A DNA stretch of 64,000 nt, taken from assembly GCF_014202645.1 (NCBI RefSeq), contig NZ_JACHHG010000012.1, positions 62,001 through 126,000 on the forward strand. The letters run 5' to 3'. The notes under the pieces are model-generated. The model had not been told where the DNA came from. It ran no database searches and saw nothing but the letters and a program-made list of their open reading frames with translations. Below, piece after piece: positions 1 to 6,980 of the stretch. Every line of letters begins with the position of its first letter. The stretch's first letter is position 1. The position numbers and the translations under genes are program-made. The stretch comes from Deinobacterium chartae (GTDB lineage: Bacteria > Deinococcota > Deinococci > Deinococcales > Deinococcaceae).

Positions 1-1140
1 GTCTTTTACGGCGTGCTGCGCCGCCTGTGCGAGCGCTGGCTTCAGGACGCGGACGGCTCGCTGCAAAACGACCTGATCGGCGACGAGGGCGGCATGATCT
101 CGGCCGAACCCGCCGAGCGCCTGCGGCGCATGGCGGCCCTGCTGCGCGCCGAGCCGGACCTCGCGCGCGTGCTGCACGCGGGCGACTGGCCGCAGGTGCG
201 CGCGGCCCTGGCGGACCACCCGGCGCTGCGCGCCGAGTTCGACGCGTACCTCGCGCGCTTCGGGGACCGCTGCGTGAACGAACTCAAGCTCGAGAGCCCC
301 ACGCTCGAGGACGACCCGCTGCTGCTGGCCCGGACCATCGCGCACATGAGCCGCCTCGAGGTGCCTTCCCGCGCGCCGGGCGCGCGCCGCGCGGCCGCCG
401 AGGAACGGGCCGCGCGGCAGCTGAGCGGCTGGAAACGCCCGGTGTTCGCGTGGGTGCTGCGCGAGGCGCGCGCCCGCGTGCGCGACCGCGAGAACCTGCG
501 TTTCGAGCGCACCCGGGTGTTCGGTCGGGCGCGGCGCATCGTGCGTGCCATGGGCAGTCGTCTGGCCGAGCGTGGCCTGCTCGATTCCCCGCAGGACGTG
601 TTCTACCTCGAGGTGCGCGACCTGCTCGGTTACGCCGAGGGTACGGCCGCCGCCGCCGACCTCGCCGGGCTGGCGCGGGTACGGCGCGCCGAGTTCGAGC
701 GTTACGCCCGCCTGCCCGACCCGCCGCGCCGTTTCCGCACGGTGGGCAGCGTGTACGCCGCGCCGCTCGAGGACCTCGAGGGGCCGGACGCGGGCGACCC
801 CACCCTGCGGCGCGGGGTGGCCTGCTCGCCGGGGGTGGTGCGCGGTCCGGTGCGGGTGGTGCGCGATCCGCGCGAGGTGCAGCTGGACAGCCCGGCCATT
901 TTGGTCGCCGAACGCACCGATCCGGGCTGGATCATCGTGCTGCCGCTGGCGCGCGCGCTGATCGTCGAGCGCGGCAGCCTGCTGTCGCATTCGGCCATCG
1001 TGGCGCGCGAACTCGGGATTCCCGGGGTGGTGTCCCTCGAGGGGGCCACCCGCTGGCTGCGTGACGGCGACGAGGTCGAGATCGACGGGGGGCTGGGCAC
1101 CGTGCGCCTGCTGCGCCGCGCCGGGGAGGTGAACGCGTGA
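1..1140 (+). CDS. PEP-utilising phosphotransferase, C-terminal part (gene starts before window)
   Basis: The frame is already open at base 1, so this is the 3' part of a longer gene; 379 residues are visible. The last 80 or so residues match the swivelling phosphohistidine domain of the PEP synthase / pyruvate phosphate dikinase / rifampicin phosphotransferase family: the motif SLLSHSAIVARELGIPGVVS contains the phosphorylated His, preceded by the typical VAERTDPGW stretch. In this family an ATP-grasp domain (here outside the window) charges the His, which passes phosphate to a small molecule. The visible N-terminal half is Arg/Ala-rich and helical. It ends in a GTGA overlap with the next gene, so it is the upstream member of a five-gene operon. 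The substrate cannot be told from this fragment. Confidence 0.85.
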   Translation, partial: VFYGVLRRLCERWLQDADGSLQNDLIGDEGGMISAEPAERLRRMAALLRAEPDLARVLHAGDWPQVRAALADHPALRAEFDAYLARFGDRCVNELKLESPTLEDDPLLLARTIAHMSRLEVPSRAPGARRAAAEERAARQLSGWKRPVFAWVLREARARVRDRENLRFERTRVFGRARRIVRAMGSRLAERGLLDSPQDVFYLEVRDLLGYAEGTAAAADLAGLARVRRAEFERYARLPDPPRRFRTVGSVYAAPLEDLEGPDAGDPTLRRGVACSPGVVRGPVRVVRDPREVQLDSPAILVAERTDPGWIIVLPLARALIVERGSLLSHSAIVARELGIPGVVSLEGATRWLRDGDEVEIDGGLGTVRLLRRAGEVNA

Positions 1141-2249
1141 TCGCCACGCGGCCGCGCAGCGAGGTCGCGAGCAGGGCCGATTTCTCGTGCGTGCGCTACG
1201 CGCAGGTGTGGGAGGACGCCGACGTGCTGCTGGCGGGGCTGGACGTGCAGCCCGGCGACCGCTGCCTGTCGATCGCCTCGGCGGGCGACAACGCGCTGGC
1301 CCTGCTCACGCGCCGCCCGGAACGGGTGGTGGCCGTAGACCTCTCGGCGGCGCAGCTACACTGCCTGGAGCTGCGGGTGGCGGCCCTGTCGGTGCTGACC
1401 CACCCCGAGCTGCTCGAACTGGTGGGGGCGCGCCCCAGCCGCCGGCGGACCGAGCTGTACGCCCGCTGCCGCGCCCTGCTCTCGCCGGACGCGCGGCGCT
1501 TCTGGGACGCGCGTCCGCGCGCGGTCGAGGGCGGCATCGGCGGGGCCGGGAAGTTCGAGGCGTACTTCGCGCTGTTTCGCCGCGCGGTGCTGCCGCTGCT
1601 GCTTTCGCGGCGGCAGGTTGCCGCGCTGCTCGAGCCCAGGTCGCCCGCCGCGCGCCGGGCCTTCTTCGAGCGCGAGGTGAACACCTGGCGTTTCCGGCTG
1701 CTGTTCCGCGCCTTTTTCTCGCGCGCGCTCATGGGCCGTCTGGGCCGCGATCCGGCCTTCTTCCGCTACGTGCGGGGCACGGTCTCCGGGCGTATCCGTC
1801 AGCGCGCCGAGTACGCCCTGACCGCGCTGGACCCGGCCGACAACCCCTACCTGAGCTGGATCCTGACCGGGCACTACGGGCGGGCGCTGCCGCTATGGCT
1901 GCGGCCCGAGCACTTCGAGACCCTGCGCGCGCACCTGGGCTGCCTCGAGTGGCAGCGGGCCTCGCTCGAGGATTACCTCGAGGCGGCCGGGCCGCGCAGC
2001 TTCGAGCGCTTCAACCTCTCGGACGTGTTCGAGTACATGTCCGAAGCGACCACCGAGGCACTCCTGGCGCGCCTGGCCGACGCGGGACGGCCCGGCGCGC
2101 GGCTGCTGTACTGGAACATGCTGGCCCCCCGCTCGCGACCCGCGTCGCTGGCCGACCGTCTGTGGCCCCTCGAGGCGCTGGCCCGCGCGCTGCACGCCCG
2201 CGACCGGGCCTTCTTCTACAGCCGCCTGGTGATCGAGGAGGTCGTTTGA
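1137..2249 (+). CDS. DUF3419 / BtaA-like S-adenosylmethionine-dependent protein
   Basis: A 370-residue protein of the DUF3419 family, whose known member BtaA transfers the 3-amino-3-carboxypropyl group of SAM to diacylglycerol in betaine-lipid synthesis. The N-terminal VRYAQVWEDADVLL and the SAM-site-like LSIASAGDNAL motif (around residues 45-57) followed by VVAVDLSAAQLHC are typical; the central region is rich in Phe/Arg, and FNLSDVFEYMS near residue 290 is another family feature. Start is GTG, overlapping the upstream stop as GTGA, which implies coupled translation. No BtaB-type N-methyltransferase is visible, so betaine lipid synthesis is not implied; the context with a cytidylyltransferase-like membrane protein and an acyl ligase still suggests lipid or polar headgroup work. 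Confidence 0.85.
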   Translation: MIATRPRSEVASRADFSCVRYAQVWEDADVLLAGLDVQPGDRCLSIASAGDNALALLTRRPERVVAVDLSAAQLHCLELRVAALSVLTHPELLELVGARPSRRRTELYARCRALLSPDARRFWDARPRAVEGGIGGAGKFEAYFALFRRAVLPLLLSRRQVAALLEPRSPAARRAFFEREVNTWRFRLLFRAFFSRALMGRLGRDPAFFRYVRGTVSGRIRQRAEYALTALDPADNPYLSWILTGHYGRALPLWLRPEHFETLRAHLGCLEWQRASLEDYLEAAGPRSFERFNLSDVFEYMSEATTEALLARLADAGRPGARLLYWNMLAPRSRPASLADRLWPLEALARALHARDRAFFYSRLVIEEVV

Positions 2250-3532
2250 GTCCGTTGCCGGGCATTGTGGGAGCGCTGCTGGTGTTGGGCGGCTGCATGG
2301 TGGGGCTGCGCCTGCTGCAGCGCCGCTACCACCCGCATCCCGAGCTGGTCCGCAAGCTGATGCACCTGTGCGTGGGGGCAACGGCCCTGAGCTTTCCGCT
2401 GCTGTTTCACGACCCGCAGCCGGTGTGGTGGATCTGCGGCGTGGCGATCGCCTTCATGCTGGCCCTGAAGTACGTCTCTCCCTTAAGAGCCCTGCTGGGC
2501 GGCGTGCTCGATTCGGTAGACCGCTTCTCGCTGGGCGACGTGTACTTCCTGGCCGGGGTGGCGGTGCTGTTCACCGTGTCCGGCGGCGGCCTCACCTTCA
2601 CCATCCCCATGCTGGTCCTGACCTTTGCCGACGCGCTGGCCGCCCTGATCGGGGTGGGCTACGGACGGCTGCGTTACCCGGCTGCCGACGGCGTCAAGAG
2701 CCTCGAGGGCAGCGTGGCCTTCCTGACCGTGGCCTTTGTGTCCGCGCACGTCCCGCTGCTGCTCTCCGGAGCCACCGGACGCGCCGAGAGCCTGGTCATC
2801 GCACTCCTGATCGGCATCCTGGTGATGCTGCTCGAGGCGATCTCGTGGCAGGGCCTGGACAACCTGTTCATTCCGCTGGGCACCTTTGTGGTGCTCAACG
2901 GCCACCTGGACAGGCCGCTCGAGCTGTTGCTGTTCCACCTGGCGGCGGCGGTGACGCTCACCGCGCTGGTGCTGCTGCTGCGCCGCCGTCTGGGCCTCGA
3001 GGGCAGCGCGCTGCTGGGGGCCGCGTTCGTGGCGTACCTGTGCCTGACGCTGGGCGGCTGGCCGTGGCTGTTCGCCCCGGCCGCCCTGCTGGCCGGGTAC
3101 GCGCTGCTGGCGCACCGCAGCCGACTGCCCGGCGACATTCACGCGCTGGTCGCGCTGACCTCGCCGGGGCTGTTCTGGCTGCTGCTGGCCGTGTACGGCC
3201 GCAGGCCCGAGCTGTACTACCCTTTCACGCTCTCGTTCGCCGCTCAACTTGCCTGCGCCGCCGCCCTGGCGCTGCCGGCCGACCCGGACGGGCGGGTGCG
3301 GCCCGGACCGCTGGCCGCCCGGGTCGGGCTGGCCTGGGCGCTGGTTTTCGTGCCCTACGCCGTGCTGCTCGGTGCGGGCGGACTCGTCCCGGCGCTGCAC
3401 GGGCTGTGCGTTACCGCCGTCGCCGCGCTGCTGTGCCTGGCGCTGCGCCGCGCCCGCCGCCTGTCTTTCGAGCTGCAGACCACCCTGGCCGCCACCGCCT
3501 CGCTGTTCGGCCTCGCCCCCCTGGGAGCCTGA
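2246..3532 (+). CDS. Membrane dolichol-kinase / phosphatidate cytidylyltransferase-like protein
   Basis: About 428 residues with roughly ten or more hydrophobic segments. The first half resembles the SEC59/DGK1/VTE5 type of CTP-dependent lipid kinases and CDP-diglyceride synthetases: RKLMHLCVG near the start, then TFADALAALIGVGYGR and KSLEGSVAF, which are the conserved nucleotide-lipid motifs. The second half is another bundle of hydrophobic helices. The TTG start at 2246 is chosen because a perfect AGGAGGT lies at 2236-2242 and the TTG overlaps the upstream TGA; an ATG at 2297 is the alternative. It is likely an integral membrane enzyme that phosphorylates or cytidylates a prenyl or acyl lipid alcohol; the exact substrate is unknown. 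Confidence 0.8.
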   Translation: MSPLPGIVGALLVLGGCMVGLRLLQRRYHPHPELVRKLMHLCVGATALSFPLLFHDPQPVWWICGVAIAFMLALKYVSPLRALLGGVLDSVDRFSLGDVYFLAGVAVLFTVSGGGLTFTIPMLVLTFADALAALIGVGYGRLRYPAADGVKSLEGSVAFLTVAFVSAHVPLLLSGATGRAESLVIALLIGILVMLLEAISWQGLDNLFIPLGTFVVLNGHLDRPLELLLFHLAAAVTLTALVLLLRRRLGLEGSALLGAAFVAYLCLTLGGWPWLFAPAALLAGYALLAHRSRLPGDIHALVALTSPGLFWLLLAVYGRRPELYYPFTLSFAAQLACAAALALPADPDGRVRPGPLAARVGLAWALVFVPYAVLLGAGGLVPALHGLCVTAVAALLCLALRRARRLSFELQTTLAATASLFGLAPLGA

Positions 3533-3534
3533 CC

Positions 3535-4464
3535 ATGTCCCACCTTCACCCGGAGTTTCCCGTTCACCCCCAACTGCCCGTCATCCCCACCGTTCCCGAG
3601 CCTGACGCGCGCCTCGAGGTGGCCGAGGACGGCTGCGTCGCCGCCCGCGCCTCGCTGTGGCTGCGCGGCCCCGACCTGGAGGGTCGCCGCAGCGGCCTGA
3701 TCGGCCACTACGCCGCCGCAACCCACACGGCCGGGGTGCGGGTCCTCGAGGAGGCCTGCGCGCGGCTGCGCGCCGCCGGAGCGCACTTGGCCCTGGGCCC
3801 GCTCGACGGGTCCACCTGGTTCGGGTACCGCCTGGTGACCGAGCCCGGCCACGAAGCGCCGTTTTTCCTCGAGCCGCACCATCCTCCGCGCCACCTCGAG
3901 GACTTCGCGGCGGCGGGCTTCGGTCCGGTGCTGCACTACTTCTCGGCGCTGTGCACCGCCTACCGCCCGGACCCGCGCCGCGCCGAACTGGCGGCCCGCT
4001 TCGCGCCGGTGTGCCTGCGCTGTGCCTCGGCGGGCAGCGCCGAGGCGGACCTTGCGGCCATTTACCGCCTCTCCCTCGAGGCCTTCGCTGCCAACCCGCT
4101 GTACAGCCCGCTTCCGCGCCCGGCGTTCGAGGCCCTCTACCGCCCGCTGCTGGAGCGGGTTCCCCTCGAATGGGTGTGGTTGGCCGAGTGCGAAGGCGAG
4201 GTGCTGGGCTTCGTGTTTGCGCTGCCGGACCTGCTGCGCCCGCAGGGCGACAGCCTGATCGTCAAGACCGTCGCGGTCCGCCCGGGTCGCGCGCAGGCAG
4301 GACTGGGCCGCTATCTGGTGGACGAACTGCACCGCCGCGCGTTCGCGGCGGGCTTCACGCGGGTCATTCACGCGCTGATGTGGGACGGCAACGATTCGAG
4401 CAGCATCAGCCGCCGCTACGCTACCCCGATGCGCCGCTACGCGCTGTTCGCCCGGAAGCTGTGA
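3535..4464 (+). CDS. GNAT-family N-acetyltransferase, two-domain form
   Basis: 309 residues starting at ATG two bases after the upstream stop. The C-terminal 160 residues form a GNAT fold: DLAAIYRLSLEAF, then GEVLGFVFALPD, then the acetyl-CoA-binding strand and loop around VKTVAVRPGRAQAGLGRYLV. The N-terminal half (LALGPLDGSTWFGYRLV and PFFLEPHHPPRHLEDFAAAG) belongs to a degenerate GNAT-like domain that commonly precedes the active domain in this subfamily. It would acylate an amine of a small molecule or lipid. It sits between the membrane lipid-kinase-like gene and an AMP ligase and ends in a GTGA overlap with the latter. Confidence 0.85.
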   Translation: MSHLHPEFPVHPQLPVIPTVPEPDARLEVAEDGCVAARASLWLRGPDLEGRRSGLIGHYAAATHTAGVRVLEEACARLRAAGAHLALGPLDGSTWFGYRLVTEPGHEAPFFLEPHHPPRHLEDFAAAGFGPVLHYFSALCTAYRPDPRRAELAARFAPVCLRCASAGSAEADLAAIYRLSLEAFAANPLYSPLPRPAFEALYRPLLERVPLEWVWLAECEGEVLGFVFALPDLLRPQGDSLIVKTVAVRPGRAQAGLGRYLVDELHRRAFAAGFTRVIHALMWDGNDSSSISRRYATPMRRYALFARKL

Positions 4465-5996
4465 ACCTCGCCCGCCTGCTGATCGAAGCGGCCCGCGCCC
4501 ACCCGGAGCGCGCGGCGATCCTCGAGGGGCGGCGCGTGACCCGCTACCGGGACCTCGAGCGCAACTCGGCGCGGCTGGCACTCGCGCTACGCGACCGGGG
4601 CCTGACCTGCGGCGACCGGGTGCTGCTGCTGCTGCCGCTCTCGGCGCGGCTGTACGTCACGCTGGCGGCGCTGTGGCGGTTGGGCGCGGTGCCGGTCGTA
4701 CTCGACGTGTCGCTGGGCCGCGCGCACCTCGAGGCGTCGTTGCGGCGCGCCCGACCGCGCGCCTTGATCGGCAGCCCCAAAGCTCACCTGCTGCAGCTGG
4801 TGTCGCCCGCGCTGCGGGCGGTGCCCCTGCGGATCATCGCGGGCCGAATGCCGCTGCCGCGCGGGTCGGACGGACCGCTCGAGGAACTGCCGCCCGAGCA
4901 TCCGGCCCTGATCACGCTGACTTCGGGCAGCACCGGTCGGCCCAAGGCGGCTGCGCGCAGCCACGGTCTGCTGGCCGCTCAGTACGCGGCGCTGCGCGAG
5001 GCGATGGGCCTGGGTGGGGGAGACCTCGACCTCAGCACCCTGCCGATCGTGGCGCTGGCGCAACTGGCCAGCGGCAACACCTGCGTGCTGCCCGACGCCG
5101 ATCTGCGACGTCCCGGCCGGGTGGACGGCGCCCGGCTGTTGCGTCAGCTTGCCCGGCACCCGGCCCGCAGCGTGGCCGCGTCGCCCGCGCTGCTCGAGCG
5201 GCTGGTCGGCGCGGCCGAGCGGGCCTGCGCGCGCCTGCCCTTCGAGCGCGTCTTCGCCGGGGGAGGACCGGTGTTCCCGACGCTGCTCGAACGTCTGGCC
5301 AGGGTCGCGCCCGACGCCCACATCGTTGCGGTGTACGGCTCCACCGAGGCCGAGCCGATCGCGCACGTCGCGTGGCAGCACACCTCGGGCGCGGACCTCG
5401 AGCGGACCCGCTCGGGCGGCGGTCTGCTGGCGGGCCGCCCGGTGCCGCAGATCCGGTTGAGCGTCTTGCCTGACCGCTTCGGGCAGCCGCTGCCGTACGC
5501 GGCGCAGGCCGAGCTCGAGGCGGCGGCCCTGGGGCCGTACGCGCCGGGCGAGATCGTGGTGAGCGGCGCGCACGTGCTGCCCGGCTACCTGGACGGCGAG
5601 GGCGACCTCGAGACCAAATGGCGCGATCCGGTCTCCGGGACGGTGTGGCACCGCACCGGAGACGCGGGGTATCTCGACGACGCGGGACGGCTGTGGTTGC
5701 TGGGCCGCTGCTCGGCCCGGGTGACCGACGCACGCGGCACGCTGTACCCCTTCGCGGTGGAGGCGGCGGCCCAGGCGCTGCCCGGCGTGCGCCGCGCCGC
5801 CTTGGTGGCCCAGGAGGGCGGCCGGGTGCTGTGCCTCGAGACGGGTGACCCGGCGCTGGACCTCGTGGAGGTGCGGGCGGCTCTGGACTGGGCACGGCTG
5901 GACCGGGTGCGGCGCGTGCGGGCGTTGCCGCTCGATGCGCGCCACACCGCCAAGATCGATTATCCGCGCCTTGCGCGGATGCTGGGGAAGACCTGA
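4461..5996 (+). CDS. AMP-dependent acyl ligase (ANL superfamily)
   Basis: 511 residues, GTG start overlapping the upstream TGA. Adenylation motifs are all visible: TLTSGSTGRPKAAARSHG (P-loop-like A3), VYGSTEAEPI (A5), HRTGDAGYLDDAGRLWLLGR (A7/A8) and HTAKIDYPRL, which holds the C-terminal catalytic Lys (A10). It therefore activates a carboxylic acid as the acyl-AMP and passes it to CoA, an amine or a carrier protein. It is a little short for a fatty acyl-CoA ligase, has no fused carrier domain, and shows no secretion signal. It is the last gene of the operon; a 17-bp perfect hairpin follows at once. Confidence 0.88.
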   Translation: MNLARLLIEAARAHPERAAILEGRRVTRYRDLERNSARLALALRDRGLTCGDRVLLLLPLSARLYVTLAALWRLGAVPVVLDVSLGRAHLEASLRRARPRALIGSPKAHLLQLVSPALRAVPLRIIAGRMPLPRGSDGPLEELPPEHPALITLTSGSTGRPKAAARSHGLLAAQYAALREAMGLGGGDLDLSTLPIVALAQLASGNTCVLPDADLRRPGRVDGARLLRQLARHPARSVAASPALLERLVGAAERACARLPFERVFAGGGPVFPTLLERLARVAPDAHIVAVYGSTEAEPIAHVAWQHTSGADLERTRSGGGLLAGRPVPQIRLSVLPDRFGQPLPYAAQAELEAAALGPYAPGEIVVSGAHVLPGYLDGEGDLETKWRDPVSGTVWHRTGDAGYLDDAGRLWLLGRCSARVTDARGTLYPFAVEAAAQALPGVRRAALVAQEGGRVLCLETGDPALDLVEVRAALDWARLDRVRRVRALPLDARHTAKIDYPRLARMLGKT

Positions 5997-6002
5997 GGCA
6001 AG

Positions 6003-6040
6003 AAAGCAGAGGCGCCTGAATCAGGCGCCTCTGCTTTGTT
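6003..6040. terminator. Bidirectional hairpin between acyl ligase and tRNA-fMet
   Basis: Perfect 17-base inverted repeat (6003-6019 with 6021-6037), flanked by AAA on the left and TTTGTT on the right, so it can end both the plus-strand ligase operon and the minus-strand tRNA. Confidence 0.85.
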
Positions 6041-6041
6041 T

Positions 6042-6118
<77 letters not shown>

Positions 6119-6149
6119 TCTCCCTCGGGCTTTCCCCGAGCGCTCGAAA

Positions 6150-6178
6150 ATAATAGCAAGTGCTTGGGGAAACGTCAA
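6150..6178 (-). promoter_or_regulatory. Sigma-A type promoter of tRNA-fMet
   Basis: Read on the minus strand: -35 TTGACG (6178-6173), 17-base spacer, -10 TATTAT (6155-6150). Transcription would start near 6143, about 25 bases before the tRNA. Confidence 0.85.
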
Positions 6179-6251
6179 CCCCCCGGAAGCAGGCCGGGCA
6201 AGTGTGAGCGGGGGACTTCTCGCGCTTCGCTATAACAAATAAACTACAGGC

Positions 6252-6467
6252 GTGGCAGCAAAGATGCTGATGCTGATCGGTGCGCTGCTCCTGCTGGTCG
6301 GAGCGCTGTGGTACTTTTTCCCCGGAGCGCTGTCGTGGTTCGGGCGGCTCCCCGGAGACATCCGCTACCAGAGCGGAAACGTCACGGTGTTCTTTCCGAT
6401 CGTGAGCCTGTTGATCGTCAGCCTTCTCCTCAACCTGCTGTTCCGCATCTTTGGAGGTTTCAAATGA
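6252..6467 (+). CDS. DUF2905 family small membrane protein
   Basis: 71 residues with GTG start. Two hydrophobic helices (about residues 5-25 and 45-65) bracket the family signature GRLPGDIRYQSGN. DUF2905 proteins are small inner-membrane proteins of unknown function. The stop overlaps the next start as ATGA, so the two are translationally coupled. Confidence 0.8.
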   Translation: MAAKMLMLIGALLLLVGALWYFFPGALSWFGRLPGDIRYQSGNVTVFFPIVSLLIVSLLLNLLFRIFGGFK

Positions 6468-6718
6468 TCAAGATGTACACCACCAGCTGGTGCCCCGACT
6501 GCGTCGCGGCCAAGACTGCCCTGAAGAAAAAGGGCCTCGAGTTCGAGGAGATCGACATCGAGCAGACCGAGGGCGCTGCCGAGTACGTCATGAGCGTGAA
6601 CGGCGGTCGCCGCAGCGTTCCCACCCTGGTGTACCAGGGCGACGCGGTGAGCCTCTCTAACTTCTCGCGCGCCAAACTCGACGCCTACCTCGAGAAGCAC
6701 GGCCTGCAGGGCGCCTGA
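6464..6718 (+). CDS. Glutaredoxin / mycoredoxin-like protein (CPDC)
   Basis: 84 residues. The redox motif WCPDC is near the N terminus (residues 9-13), followed by the family pattern FEEIDIEQ, EYVMSVNGGRRSVPTLVY with the cis-Pro, as in mycoredoxin-1 and related glutaredoxin-fold proteins. It would reduce mixed disulfides formed with a low-molecular-weight thiol; Deinococcus is known to make bacillithiol, so that thiol is the likely partner (inference). ATG at 6464 overlaps the upstream stop and GGAGG lies at 6453-6457. A strong hairpin follows. Confidence 0.88.
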   Translation: MIKMYTTSWCPDCVAAKTALKKKGLEFEEIDIEQTEGAAEYVMSVNGGRRSVPTLVYQGDAVSLSNFSRAKLDAYLEKHGLQGA

Positions 6719-6730
6719 TCGTGTCCGGGG

Positions 6731-6762
6731 CGGTCGGGCCGCGCGCGCGGCCCGACCGTTTT
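6731..6762 (+). terminator. Rho-independent terminator after glutaredoxin gene
   Basis: GC-rich 12-base stem 6731-6742 with 6747-6758, loop GCGC, followed by TTTTGG. Confidence 0.85.
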
Positions 6763-6777
6763 GGCTTCTGTGATGTC

Positions 6778-6806
6778 TTGGCAAGGGCAGCGCGAGGCCC
6801 TAAACT
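6778..6806 (+). promoter_or_regulatory. Promoter of the thrS leader
   Basis: TTGGCA (6778-6783), 17-base spacer, TAAACT (6801-6806). The predicted start of transcription coincides with the ATG of the leader ORF at 6813. Confidence 0.8.
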
Positions 6807-6812
6807 CGAGGC

Positions 6813-6929
6813 ATGTCGTCTCTGATCCCCCGCCTCCAGTGCTGCGCCGCGCGAATGCGACCGGCCGGGTGGGTCTGGGCCGTGACGCGAACTACCGGCG
6901 CTCCGTGGGAGCGCTTTTTCGTGTCTTGA
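6813..6929 (+). CDS. Putative thrS leader peptide (leaderless, Thr codons before attenuator)
   Basis: A 38-codon frame whose ATG lies 7 bases after the end of the -10 box TAAACT, so the mRNA would begin at or next to the start codon (leaderless). Codons 25, 27 and 28 are ACG, ACT, ACC (Thr-Arg-Thr-Thr) and lie 2-13 bases before the left arm of an intrinsic terminator at 6898-6919; the stop codon is beyond the T-run. A ribosome paused at the Thr codons would cover the terminator's left arm and allow read-through into thrS. This is the expected layout for starvation-controlled expression of threonyl-tRNA synthetase. No homology is claimed for the peptide; the call rests on position and codons. 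Confidence 0.6.
   Translation: MSSLIPRLQCCAARMRPAGWVWAVTRTTGAPWERFFVS
6898..6919 (+). terminator. Attenuator terminator in thrS leader
   Basis: Perfect 7-bp stem (GCGCTCC, 6898-6904, with GGAGCGC, 6908-6914), 3-base loop and five T (6915-6919), 61 bases before the thrS start and downstream of its promoter. Confidence 0.8.
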
Positions 6930-6980
6930 TTTGTATTTTCCCCCAACCCCTACCCAGATCCCATCCCAGGAGGATGCTTC

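Noticed and set aside
6861-6919. T-box riboswitch upstream of thrS
   Set aside because: GGGTGGG at about 6867 resembles part of a T-box, but the conserved GGTGGxACCGCG core is not present, and the Thr-codon leader frame explains the terminator better.
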